A stretch of 64,000 bases of DNA, from the NCBI RefSeq assembly GCF_900637515.1, contig NZ_LR134375.1:1617001-1681000 (forward strand). Reading direction: 5' to 3'. The stretch is from Veillonella dispar. Lineage in GTDB: Bacteria > Bacillota > Negativicutes > Veillonellales > Veillonellaceae. Made by a program: the position numbers and the translations under genes. Shown here piece after piece: positions 28,375-36,834 of the stretch; within the stretch, counting starts at the first letter, position 1, and each line of letters begins with the position of its first letter. The notes below the pieces were generated by a model. The model ran no database searches. It saw only the letters and a program-made list of their open reading frames with translations, and was not told where the DNA came from.

Positions 28375-28449
28375 TGGTGACCCGTCCGGGAATCGAACCC
28401 GGGATACCGCCGTGAAAGGGCGGTGTCTTAACCGCTTGACCAACGGGCC
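28375..28449 (-). tRNA. tRNA-Glu (TTC)
   Basis: Acceptor GGCCCGT/ACGGGTC, anticodon loop CTTTCAC, encoded CCA. Identical to the copy at 28701. Confidence 0.97.
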
Positions 28450-28458
28450 ATATGAAAT

Positions 28459-28534
28459 TGGCTCCTCGAGTAGGACTCGAACCTACGACCGATCGGTTAA
28501 CAGCCGATTGCTCTACCAACTGAGCTATCGAGGA
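28459..28534 (-). tRNA. tRNA-Asn (GTT)
   Basis: Acceptor TCCTCGA/TCGAGGA, anticodon stem-loop CGGCTGTTAACCG, encoded CCA. Identical to the copy at 28861. Confidence 0.97.
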
Positions 28535-28541
28535 ACATTAA

Positions 28542-28616
28542 TGGAGCGGGAAACGAGATTCGAACTCGCGACCCCCGCCTTGGCAAGGCGGTGCTCTACC
28601 GCTGAGCTATTCCCGC
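28542..28616 (-). tRNA. tRNA-Gly (GCC)
   Basis: Acceptor GCGGGAA/TTCCCGC, anticodon stem-loop CCGCCTTGCCAAGGCGG, encoded CCA. Identical to the copy at 28942. Confidence 0.97.
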
Positions 28617-28619
28617 ATG

Positions 28620-28695
<76 letters not shown>

Positions 28696-28700
28696 ATATG

Positions 28701-28775
28701 TGGTGACCCGTCCGGGAATCGAACCCGGGATACCGCCGTGAAAGGGCGGTGTCTTAACCGCTTGACCAACGGGCC
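28701..28775 (-). tRNA. tRNA-Glu (TTC), second copy
   Basis: Same sequence as the tRNA at 28375, anticodon TTC, encoded CCA. Confidence 0.97.
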
Positions 28776-28779
28776 AGAA

Positions 28780-28855
28780 TGGTGACTCACCCGCGACTCG
28801 AACGCGGGACACCCTGATTAAAAGTCAGGTGCTCTGCCAACTGAGCTAGTGAGTC
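28780..28855 (-). tRNA. tRNA-Lys (TTT)
   Basis: Acceptor GACTCAC/GTGAGTC, anticodon loop CTTTTAA, T-arm with TTCGAGT, encoded CCA. The only cluster member without a second copy. Confidence 0.97.
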
Positions 28856-28860
28856 ATGAA

Positions 28861-28936
28861 TGGCTCCTCGAGTAGGACTCGAACCTACGACCGATCGGTT
28901 AACAGCCGATTGCTCTACCAACTGAGCTATCGAGGA
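28861..28936 (-). tRNA. tRNA-Asn (GTT), second copy
   Basis: Same sequence as the tRNA at 28459, anticodon GTT, encoded CCA. Confidence 0.97.
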
Positions 28937-28941
28937 ATGTA

Positions 28942-29016
28942 TGGAGCGGGAAACGAGATTCGAACTCGCGACCCCCGCCTTGGCAAGGCGGTGCTCTACC
29001 GCTGAGCTATTCCCGC
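28942..29016 (-). tRNA. tRNA-Gly (GCC), second copy
   Basis: Same sequence as the tRNA at 28542, anticodon GCC, encoded CCA. First gene of the cluster in the direction of transcription. Confidence 0.97.
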
Positions 29017-29034
29017 ATACAGAACCGATAATTA

Positions 29035-29063
29035 ATATAACATAATCATCAATCTGTCGTCAA
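29035..29063 (-). promoter_or_regulatory. Promoter of the nine-tRNA operon
   Basis: Minus-strand TTGACG (29058-29063), 17 bases, TTATAT (29035-29040), ending 19 bases before the first tRNA-Gly. No other promoter is seen between the tRNAs. Confidence 0.8.
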
Positions 29064-29178
29064 GAAGAATTTAAGTCTGTCCTGACTGCCCTATAATAAT
29101 ATCAATTTACACATATAGTGTCAATGGTTTTTCCATGAAATTCTCAGTTAATTTTGCATAATTGAGCATAAAACATAT

Positions 29179-29208
29179 AAAAAGAGGGATTTAATAACCC
29201 CTCTTTTA
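29179..29208 (-). terminator. Terminator after the CobT-family gene pair
   Basis: On the minus strand AAAAGAGGG pairs with CCCTCTTTT around an AT-rich loop and is followed by T. It sits 7 bases past the second gene. Confidence 0.88.
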
Positions 29209-29214
29209 TATAGA

Positions 29215-30318
29215 TTACTCTTTGTTCTTTTGTCTACCTTTACCGGCCCCATCTTCAGCGGCTTTAACCTCAGCTTCGACGAAGGTTTTCATATCATTCA
29301 GCATATGCATGGATGCATCAATAATGGATAGTCCCATTGTAGAGCCTAATGCTTCATCAATTTGTAAGTTATAGTGCAAACATGGTTTTACACCTAAGAA
29401 TCGACATTGCTCCTTATGGATTGGTTCCTCATATGCTGCAGATGGGAATATATAGTCCTTAACCAATGGCTCAATAGTAACTGCCGCTAATACAGCTGCA
29501 CCGGTTACGGCATTATCAAACACTACCGCCATACGATGACTAGCAGCACCTAAAATAAATCCAGTTAAGAATGCAATATCTAAACCACCTGCGACATGAA
29601 GCAAATGCAATACCGCATCACGACGCTCGCTTTCACTCAAAGCAGACCAATCATCAACGGCAATGTTGAAACGATCTACAAAGGAATGAATATGAGCAGC
29701 TCGTTGCTCAATGGTAGGTCCACATTCAGTATGAACTAGAATATCGTCATAGGCGCAACCTGTAATCGTTGCTGTCGTTACTAGAGAATCCAAGAAAGCT
29801 CGTTCACCAATATTACCAATAGCAACTACTTGCAAGCCAGCCTTATGTAATTTCTCGGCATAGGTAAAGCCTAGTTCAAGGGCCTCTTCTAATTCATCAC
29901 AAGAAATAACAGGTTCTACACCAAAGAAATGGGAACCCTTACGGATAACCTTTTGGTCAATATTCGTCAAATCCGTTGTATCTTGTTCAAGGCCTATATT
30001 TACTACATGCACAGGTGCTTGTAACTTAGATGCCGCACCTTGTGTAGCCGTTCTACCATCATTGAAACGCTTAATAGCTGCGTAGCTTTCACGACCATGC
30101 TGACTATTTTGAGGACCATCTACTAAGTGATCCGCCGCCACCACAAGTACACCATATTGCAAATGGTTTGGTTGAGGATTTGCCAGAATGCCCGCAAAGC
30201 GCTCAGCTATTAACTCTAATGTTGCAAGACTATAAATAGGTTTTGTTAAATTATCGATACGTAATCGGCATGCTTCCATGGATGGCGCATGTAATGGTTC
30301 AATTGTAAAAGTTCTCAT
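29215..30318 (-). CDS. Divergent CobT-family protein, second partner of a lower-ligand phosphoribosyltransferase pair (ArsAB-type)
   Basis: 367 residues, homologous in layout to nicotinate-nucleotide:base phosphoribosyltransferase CobT but with degenerate motifs. Where canonical CobT has ADHGV it reads AADHLVDGPQNS; where GEMGIGNTT is expected it has GNIGERAFLDSL. The C-terminal region IDEALGSTMGLSIIDASMHM keeps a glutamate at the usual place. The ATG overlaps the stop of the upstream canonical CobT gene as ATGA, so the two are made together. This matches the two-gene ArsAB arrangement of Sporomusa, which activates phenol or p-cresol as cobamide lower ligand. A Lys/Gly-rich tail ends the protein. 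Confidence 0.8.
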   Translation of the reverse strand: MRTFTIEPLHAPSMEACRLRIDNLTKPIYSLATLELIAERFAGILANPQPNHLQYGVLVVAADHLVDGPQNSQHGRESYAAIKRFNDGRTATQGAASKLQAPVHVVNIGLEQDTTDLTNIDQKVIRKGSHFFGVEPVISCDELEEALELGFTYAEKLHKAGLQVVAIGNIGERAFLDSLVTTATITGCAYDDILVHTECGPTIEQRAAHIHSFVDRFNIAVDDWSALSESERRDAVLHLLHVAGGLDIAFLTGFILGAASHRMAVVFDNAVTGAAVLAAVTIEPLVKDYIFPSAAYEEPIHKEQCRFLGVKPCLHYNLQIDEALGSTMGLSIIDASMHMLNDMKTFVEAEVKAAEDGAGKGRQKNKE

Positions 30319-31352
30319 GCCTTACCTCCTGTAACAGCCAAATACATATGAACAGCAAGATCTAGCATTCCCATTTGAATGGAGCCACCAGAGGCCTCAC
30401 CGAGACATAGCCCTAAATCAACATAGGCTTCAAGGCCTAAATTTTCTAAAGAAGATTTAGCCGCTTTTTCAGCTGATAAATGAGATGCCATTACATAATC
30501 CATCGCCTGTGGAACTAATGTTTTAGCAACCAATGCACAAGCAGATGTATTAAAACCATCAATAATAACAAGTGCATTATTCGCTGCAGCACCTAGAATA
30601 ACACCTACGATACATGTAAATTCAAAGCCGCCCACAGAGGATAAAATTCCGATTGCATCATCTTTCGGAATATTTTTATATTTTTCTAATACATCATGCA
30701 CAATGCGTTGCTTTAATTTTAGACGCTCATCAGAAATATTAGTGCCTCGCCCTGTAGCTTCCTCTGCAGTGAGTCCTGCAAACTTGGCAGTCATAAGAGC
30801 ACTAGCAGTAGTATTAGAAATTCCCATTTCCCCTACTAAGAAAACATTAAAGCCTTCGTCGATTTTCTCTTTTACAAGGCGGATACCTATTTCAATGCCT
30901 TCAACGGCTTGTTCACGTGTCATGGCCGGTTCTTCAACAAAGTTTTTTGTGCCCATACCAAGTTTATGACTACGGAGTCCTGGTACCCAGCTCATATCTG
31001 CATCAATGCCCATATCGATGACTTCCATTTGAGCCCCACAGTAATTAGCTAAGGAATTGGCACCCGCCCCTTTAGGAATTAAGTAGTTTTGTGTCATCCC
31101 TACAGTTGTTTCCTTTGGATACGCACTTACGCCCATATCGGCCACGCCATGATCGGCAGAGGCAATAATCATACAAGGCTTTGGAACCGTTAAGTGTTCC
31201 TGATTTGTAGCCGCACCATATTGAGCCACCACGTTTACAAGTCGCCCATATTGTTCTACAGGTGAACCTGCATTCCAACTATCAATTATATGTTGTTCAA
31301 TCTCATGACTGCGCCCAGTAATAGCGTCACAAGTTTCTTGTAACAAACTCAT
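30315..31352 (-). CDS. cobT: CobT-family nicotinate-nucleotide:lower-ligand phosphoribosyltransferase, canonical partner
   Basis: 345 residues from ATG 31352 (MSLLQETCDAITGRS; GGGAGA upstream). Canonical CobT motifs are in order: IIASADHGVADMGVSAYP, FLVGEMGISNTTASALMTA, ATGRGTNISDERL, GGFEFTCIVGVILGAA, and LCLGEASGGSIQMGMLDLA with the C-terminal catalytic-type glutamate. It transfers ribose phosphate from nicotinate mononucleotide to the cobamide lower-ligand base. Paired with the divergent homologue downstream, it probably works as a heteromer acting on phenolics and/or benzimidazoles. No cobS, cobU or cobC is adjacent. Confidence 0.88.
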   Translation of the reverse strand: MSLLQETCDAITGRSHEIEQHIIDSWNAGSPVEQYGRLVNVVAQYGAATNQEHLTVPKPCMIIASADHGVADMGVSAYPKETTVGMTQNYLIPKGAGANSLANYCGAQMEVIDMGIDADMSWVPGLRSHKLGMGTKNFVEEPAMTREQAVEGIEIGIRLVKEKIDEGFNVFLVGEMGISNTTASALMTAKFAGLTAEEATGRGTNISDERLKLKQRIVHDVLEKYKNIPKDDAIGILSSVGGFEFTCIVGVILGAAANNALVIIDGFNTSACALVAKTLVPQAMDYVMASHLSAEKAAKSSLENLGLEAYVDLGLCLGEASGGSIQMGMLDLAVHMYLAVTGGKA

Positions 31353-31543
31353 AATATCTCCCTTAACTAAATCATATGTTACATGTATATTCTTTACGAA
31401 CCCTAGTATACACATTATACTGCATAAACCGCGTTACTTCAGCTATATAAATAGACATCAAACTCAAATGAATGTTAATTACTCATTGTTAGTACTCTAT
31501 GAATGTTAACCAATGTATAGCCTTAGCTAATAATTATTTATCA

Positions 31544-32431
31544 TTAGCTATTCTTTATTTGTCCTGTTAAATATGGTAATTTACCGCGAATTTCTCTACT
31601 TCGTTCTAAATAGGTTTCTAGACTTTGACCTTCGTCTTCTTGTGAAAGTATCTCTTTTACCCGTTGAATTTCAAATTCGATTTGTGAAAGACCTTCAATT
31701 ACATTGTGTCTATTACCGTAAATGATTTCACGCCACATAGATGGTAATCCACCGGCAACACGTGTACAGTCTCTAAAGCCCCCTGCGGACAATTTCATGC
31801 GCAACTCGCCTAGTTCATCACCACCGGAAACTTGAGTTAGAATGGATGCCAATAAATGTGGCATATGGCTTACCATGGCTAAGTATGCGTCGTGAGCGTA
31901 GATATCTACAAATTCAATACGAGATCCTACAGCGCGACCCATTTCAGCCAATTCTTGAGCCACCTCTTCACTATATACATCAGAGGCCTTATCCTCTAGT
32001 ACAATCCAGCCCATACCTTTAAATAGGTTTTTATGAGATACTTCGTAGCCCCCCTTTTCAGAGCCCGCCATAGGATGAACAGATACAAAAATTGTCCCTT
32101 TCGGAATGGAACTATATACAGCTCGTACAAAGTTTTCCTTTGCACTAGATACATCAGTTACCACTTGTCCTGGTCTAAAAAGATGTGCCGTTTCTGTAAA
32201 TAGTCTTGCATTTGTATCTGGAGGTAGTGAAAATACGACAATATCCGAATTCTCAATCAATGGTTCTACCTCAGTCCAGGCAGCTTTCACCACACCATCT
32301 TGAATGGCTGCATCACAAACCTCTTGGCGACGCGCATAGCCCACTACCTCATAATCGGTATAAGCCTTTAACGCCTTTGCCAACGAACCACCTAATAACC
32401 CCAAGCCAATAATACCTACTGTCTTACTCAT
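31544..32431 (-). CDS. tyrA: Prephenate dehydrogenase
   Basis: 295 residues; NAD-dependent oxidative decarboxylation of prephenate to 4-hydroxyphenylpyruvate for tyrosine. Rossmann loop VGIIGLGLLGGSLAKALKAY at the N-terminus. The catalytic His region is SVHPMAGSEKGGYEVS. Helical dimerisation domain with DAYLAMVSHMPHLLASILTQ. No C-terminal ACT domain, so feedback control by tyrosine through ACT is absent. Monocistronic; a direct repeat ATGAATGTTAA (31468 and 31499) lies just past its stop. Confidence 0.94.
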   Translation of the reverse strand: MSKTVGIIGLGLLGGSLAKALKAYTDYEVVGYARRQEVCDAAIQDGVVKAAWTEVEPLIENSDIVVFSLPPDTNARLFTETAHLFRPGQVVTDVSSAKENFVRAVYSSIPKGTIFVSVHPMAGSEKGGYEVSHKNLFKGMGWIVLEDKASDVYSEEVAQELAEMGRAVGSRIEFVDIYAHDAYLAMVSHMPHLLASILTQVSGGDELGELRMKLSAGGFRDCTRVAGGLPSMWREIIYGNRHNVIEGLSQIEFEIQRVKEILSQEDEGQSLETYLERSREIRGKLPYLTGQIKNS

Positions 32432-32455
32432 ATAAACCTACTTTCACAAATAATT

Positions 32456-32481
32456 AGCCTTACACTCTCTAATGTAAGGCT
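32456..32481 (-). terminator. Hairpin after MATE exporter gene
   Basis: AGCCTTACA/TGTAAGGCT, 8-base loop, about 50 bases past the stop. The following minus-strand sequence (AATTATTTG) is only a weak T-tract. Confidence 0.55.
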
Positions 32482-32532
32482 AACTATATCTACAAACTAC
32501 TAAATATATACTGAAATCGTGTAACTATAAGA

Positions 32533-33879
32533 CTATGCCTCTATGAGGCGTCTATTTTTCCACTTCCCACTATACCAGCGATATACAAATAATAAACCTC
32601 GTAAAATTTCATCTACCGCCATGGCAATCCAAATGCCTACGAGCCCCCATCCCCAGTAAATACCAAAGAGGTAGGACAATGGCACAGCACATAGCCACAT
32701 GCCAAAAACGCCTACGAGCATCGGCGTTCTAATATCCCCTGCTGCTTGTAAGCAGCCAACCATAACAATATTAACGGCACGACCTAACTCAAGGAAAATC
32801 TCAATCAGTAATACATTATGTGCTAACGATAGGATTTCTGGATCCGTAGTAAATATGGATAGTACAATATCACTGGTACTATAAAAGAACGTAGCCAGTC
32901 CTACACTAATGGCAATGGCTAACAACATAGAATGCCATACGCGATTTGTCACCTCAGCTTGTCGTTTAGCCCCCATCAGGTAACCCACAATAACTTGAGA
33001 TGCATTTGCTAATGCTATGGTATATACATAGCAAAGCATGGCAATAACCGATACATACACCTTTGTATTAATAACAGCTAACCCTAAGATGTTGACCATT
33101 TTCATAATCGTTGTCTGAGATAACTGATAACTTAAGGTTTCACCACCAGAGGGAACACTGATATTTAGTAAAGACTTAACCGTATGCCACGGGAATGGTT
33201 TTAAAAATTTGAAGCTCACCTCTAAAGTAAGCAACTTCTTAAAGGTATAGCCGATAATTACGAGGCCTACCACCTTAGATAACCAGGTAGAAATTGATAC
33301 CCCTAGTACACCAAGGCTTGGTATGGGACCATGACCAAATATTAATACATAGTTAGTTGTGATATGGATAATATTCATAACTAACGCGATATACATAGTA
33401 ACACGCGTTAATGAATGGCCTCTAAATACGGCAACCAACGCATAATACATAGCCTGAATCGGTAATCCTGCGGCCACAATGGTCGTATATATCGACGTAT
33501 CGCTCATCGTTTCTGGCGGAATACCAAGCCATGTAAAAATCCATTCATGACAGGTGATAAAGAATACAGCCGCAACAGATGAAAACAAGAAGTTCAACAC
33601 CAAACTGACCGTACATACCTCTGATAGCTTAGACTGATTTCGAGCCCCTAAATACTGGGCAATCAAAATCGTCGTAGCTGTACTCATAACAATGATGAGC
33701 ATAATAAATATATTTAAAATTTGATTGGCATTAGCCACAGCTGCTACCGCTTGAGGAGAGTAGTGACTCATCATCACTTGGTCTATATTACCTACTAACA
33801 GCTGTAGGAATACTTCAATAAATATAGGCCAGCTCAATGTCCAGATAGACAAGCTAATCCCTTTTTCATAAGACTTCAT
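32533..33879 (-). CDS. MATE-family multidrug/metabolite exporter
   Basis: 448 residues, about 12 membrane helices. Typical MATE start (LSIWTLSWPIFIEVFLQLLVGNIDQVMMSHY) with repeated N- and C-terminal halves; PSGGETLSYQLSQTTIMKMVN opens the second half. Driven by Na+ or H+ antiport. The substrate is unknown. The C-terminus is basic (WYSGKWKNRRLIEA). Monocistronic; AGGGGA precedes the ATG. Confidence 0.92.
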   Translation of the reverse strand: MKSYEKGISLSIWTLSWPIFIEVFLQLLVGNIDQVMMSHYSPQAVAAVANANQILNIFIMLIIVMSTATTILIAQYLGARNQSKLSEVCTVSLVLNFLFSSVAAVFFITCHEWIFTWLGIPPETMSDTSIYTTIVAAGLPIQAMYYALVAVFRGHSLTRVTMYIALVMNIIHITTNYVLIFGHGPIPSLGVLGVSISTWLSKVVGLVIIGYTFKKLLTLEVSFKFLKPFPWHTVKSLLNISVPSGGETLSYQLSQTTIMKMVNILGLAVINTKVYVSVIAMLCYVYTIALANASQVIVGYLMGAKRQAEVTNRVWHSMLLAIAISVGLATFFYSTSDIVLSIFTTDPEILSLAHNVLLIEIFLELGRAVNIVMVGCLQAAGDIRTPMLVGVFGMWLCAVPLSYLFGIYWGWGLVGIWIAMAVDEILRGLLFVYRWYSGKWKNRRLIEA

Positions 33880-33951
33880 AGTATCCCCTTATATACTAAT
33901 GTCAGATTTTATAGTATGCCCTTTATACACTAACGTCCAATTGCCTATCCC

Positions 33952-34671
33952 TTAAAAGAAAACGTCCTTAGCTTTTTCTTTAGTTTCTTGATCTGCAATA
34001 AATGGAATTCTAGTAGTTCTACCTTCTTTTGCAGCTACAATCTTTTTAAATGGGAATTCAAAGATTTCTCTATTCCAAGTATTTACAGCATCATTATACA
34101 ACGTTCTAGCTGCAGTAATTTCTTTTTGTAAGTAAGAATTTTGTTGCATTGCATCACGAATTGTATCTTGGCTTTGTAATTCAGGATAATTTTCTATAGC
34201 TACGTTGAGGGCTCTTGTAGCCTTGTTAAGTTGTGCATTCACATCACTTCTAGATTCTTCAGAAAAATTACCACTTCTATACTTAGCAATGTCTACAAGG
34301 ATATCCTTATCAACTTCAATAGATTTTTCCACAAGTTTAGCCGCATTAGAAAGAATCACCACACGTTGCTCCATATAGTTATCAATTTCAGATGCAGCAT
34401 TTTGAATTCTTTGTTCCATCATATTAAACTCTGAGCTAATTTGTTTTAATCGCCACCATGGATAAATCAATACAATGGTGCCAATAATAGATACTAGATA
34501 CTTGTCTATAACTATGCCAAAAACGATACCGATAACACCAACTGCCATAAGGATCGTTGGAAGAAGTTTTTCAAAGCCACTAGTTTCAACAGGGATTACC
34601 TTAGCGATAACATGCACATCTCTGCCTTCAGACATAATTTCCGGATTCATTTCGTCGAGTTGGTTAGCCAT
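33952..34671 (-). CDS. LemA-family membrane protein
   Basis: 239 residues from ATG 34671 (GGAGG upstream). Two N-terminal membrane helices (about 30-65: LLPTILMAVGVIGIVFGIVI and YLVSIIGTIVLIYPWW). The LemA helical bundle follows, with ASEIDNYMEQRVVILSNAAKL, VAIENYPELQSQDTIRDAMQ and the family hallmark AARTLYNDAVNTWNREIFEF. LemA proteins are often paired with a membrane protein of unknown role; here the 616-residue gene upstream overlaps its start by 8 bases, so they are coupled. Confidence 0.85.
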   Translation of the reverse strand: MANQLDEMNPEIMSEGRDVHVIAKVIPVETSGFEKLLPTILMAVGVIGIVFGIVIDKYLVSIIGTIVLIYPWWRLKQISSEFNMMEQRIQNAASEIDNYMEQRVVILSNAAKLVEKSIEVDKDILVDIAKYRSGNFSEESRSDVNAQLNKATRALNVAIENYPELQSQDTIRDAMQQNSYLQKEITAARTLYNDAVNTWNREIFEFPFKKIVAAKEGRTTRIPFIADQETKEKAKDVFF

Positions 34672-36514
34672 TTTGGGTACCTCCAAATTCTTTGTAAATA
34701 GTATTTAATAAATCGTCGAGAGACTGATTTTGTCGATATAGTTTACCTGCCATAAAGTGATCGTATGCAAAAGACCTATCTCTATTATTTTCAGATTTTT
34801 GATACTGATCTAGACCTTTAATATGATTAAAATCCTCTCCAGCAGATTTAATTTCTGAAACCTCTATCAATTCGTGTTTTGTAACAGGAACATACTCGTC
34901 CCAGCGGACTGGAACATAATAGGTTCTACCATTACCAGCTCGTACAGGTACTTGATCTACGTGTTCGATGGCCCTATAAGAATAGGCATCTACCTTAATT
35001 ACCTCAGAGTCACCTTCATTTTTATGGTGGCTAGTCTTAAGAATTGTTTTTACATTATTCTGCTGAGCCGCATCAGGAGGAACAAATAAATTAAGTCCCA
35101 TTTTATTTGCTAGCATTTCTGTAATGTAATCATTATATTTGAAATTATAAGACTTGCCATAAATATAATCATTAGAAGCCATTTGTTGATACACAGGAAT
35201 CGCTAAAATTGGTAGGAATGAGAAATACATGTGTTCAAAGTAACTGCAGTTGTAATTAATGAACTTCTCTTTAATCTTTTGGAATGAAAAATCATAATAC
35301 TGAGATGGTGATGTATCAAAGTCCCAATTTTGAGAATTGTCAGCTTTAATCTCATTAATTTTACACTCTTTATTAAATATAAAATCATCTCCATATGGAG
35401 AGTTTTCAAAAATATCCTTATAGTTGTTTTGTGCTAATGGCGTAAATAGTACGCGGAACTCAACCTCATTGTTGCGATCTAATGCATTAAATTGTGCATC
35501 AAACTCTTCATTGGCTAAAGCTTGGAAGCCTCCACCATTCTCCAATGAATCCTGACTCTTCTGTCTAAGACTAGCAATACCTTTTGCTATCTTACTCTTA
35601 GCGCCACCGAAATTAAAGAATCCTTTTTCCGGTGGCTTCCTATGGAATGTTAGGTTAGGTGCTGCATGATTACCATACACTAAAGATACTTTATTGGCAT
35701 AATAAGGACCAGGTTGTCTTATAACGGCCCGTAATGTTTCGTTAACATCACGAGTTTTTAGATTCCCATTAGAATCAACATACTCTTCTGTATACGTAAC
35801 ATTTAAGGTGCCCTCATACGTATAATCATCCATCCAGTGGATTATGCGCTTCAGAAAAACAAAGGGGTTTCCTAAAATATCACCAGAAGCAATATCTAAG
35901 GTGGAATGATTTACATCACCTTTTTCTAAAAATCCATAATCTTTAACGAGCTGTTCATATCGTTCAATATTAAAGTTAGAATCCATATGAATAAAAGGAA
36001 TCGCCTTTTTTATAAGTTCTACAGTCATTTCACTATGAAATAGATTGTTTAAAGGGGCCATCATCTCATAGCCTTCTTGACGCATTTTAGCTAATGTCGC
36101 ATCTAAATCATTAAGTTTTTCTTCAAGGCTTTTACTATTAGGCTTAATCCAATATAGGTAAAGCCCTACACTTAGAACTAATATAAGTATAGAAACAATA
36201 ATCGCTACAATATCAATATGATCTTGTGAAAACTGATAAATACCATAAATAATGGCACCTATACCAATAACAATATCAACCTTTTTAATAAGGCCAAATC
36301 GTTTATAGGATGTGTTTGATTGATCGCGATTTTCTGATACATCAGTATACTTATCTATTAATAATTTATTATTATCTATATCAATCTTTGATTGATCTAC
36401 TAGTTGTTGAAAGTATTCTTCGGTTACTTGTTGAAACGCGTCCTTTAACTCTTCCCGATAATACTTAAGTGGCTCTAGTAATGCTTCATTATATTCATTC
36501 GACACGTTACTCAT
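34664..36514 (-). CDS. Large two-helix membrane protein partnered with LemA, family not recognised
   Basis: 616 residues. A charged N-terminal helix region precedes two membrane segments at about residues 76-125 (VDIVIGIGAIIYGIYQF and VAIIVSILILVLSVGLYLYW). A coiled stretch (SLEEKLNDLDATLAKMRQEG) and a large Tyr/Asn-rich soluble part follow. No catalytic motif is evident. RAGNGRTYYVPVRWDEYVPV and a DNA-binding-free, mixed alpha/beta look suggest a structural or envelope function. Its stop overlaps the LemA start by 8 bases. Sequence similarity to a known family was not recognised. Confidence 0.7.
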   Translation of the reverse strand: MSNVSNEYNEALLEPLKYYREELKDAFQQVTEEYFQQLVDQSKIDIDNNKLLIDKYTDVSENRDQSNTSYKRFGLIKKVDIVIGIGAIIYGIYQFSQDHIDIVAIIVSILILVLSVGLYLYWIKPNSKSLEEKLNDLDATLAKMRQEGYEMMAPLNNLFHSEMTVELIKKAIPFIHMDSNFNIERYEQLVKDYGFLEKGDVNHSTLDIASGDILGNPFVFLKRIIHWMDDYTYEGTLNVTYTEEYVDSNGNLKTRDVNETLRAVIRQPGPYYANKVSLVYGNHAAPNLTFHRKPPEKGFFNFGGAKSKIAKGIASLRQKSQDSLENGGGFQALANEEFDAQFNALDRNNEVEFRVLFTPLAQNNYKDIFENSPYGDDFIFNKECKINEIKADNSQNWDFDTSPSQYYDFSFQKIKEKFINYNCSYFEHMYFSFLPILAIPVYQQMASNDYIYGKSYNFKYNDYITEMLANKMGLNLFVPPDAAQQNNVKTILKTSHHKNEGDSEVIKVDAYSYRAIEHVDQVPVRAGNGRTYYVPVRWDEYVPVTKHELIEVSEIKSAGEDFNHIKGLDQYQKSENNRDRSFAYDHFMAGKLYRQNQSLDDLLNTIYKEFGGTQNG

Positions 36515-36672
36515 TCCCTCTCCTTAATGAATCGCATAGTAAATGATACTTCTATACGTTTCCATTATGCCTCATATTCTGAAATAATAGCCTCTTATAC
36601 TTATAAGCGTTCAATTTTTACTTAATTATAAATATCCTAAATTATAAATTAGTATATCAATTAAGAAAACCT

Positions 36673-36756
36673 CCGTAAAGTAATAATACGATTCATACCA
36701 CTATAAAATAACCATATCATTCACAACACTCTAAAGTAATCATACTATTCATAATG
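36673..36756. repeat. Three tandem 28-bp imperfect repeats
   Basis: Units at 36673-36700, 36701-36728 and 36729-36756, with no gap between them. Units 1 and 3, and units 2 and 3, agree at 20 of 28 positions. Shared core: TAAA.TAA..ATA..ATTCA. This fills most of the 320-base gap between the 616-residue gene and korB. Otherwise that gap holds only the korB terminator and AT-rich sequence. Confidence 0.65.
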
Positions 36757-36764
36757 TCATAATG

Positions 36765-36801
36765 TAAAAACCCCTCTTTACTGGACATTCAGTAAAGAGG
36801 G
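36765..36801 (-). terminator. Terminator after korA-korB
   Basis: CCCTCTTTACTG/CAGTAAAGAGGG, 6-base loop, followed on the minus strand by GTTTTTAC. About 30 bases past the korB stop. Confidence 0.9.
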
Positions 36802-36834
36802 ATTCAGATTATACATAATTCAATTTAGATAAGA

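Noticed and set aside
31468-31509. Direct repeat ATGAATGTTAA, two copies 31 bases apart, between tyrA and the cobT gene
   Set aside because: Only 11 bases, AT-rich and in no clear relation to a promoter; chance is likely.
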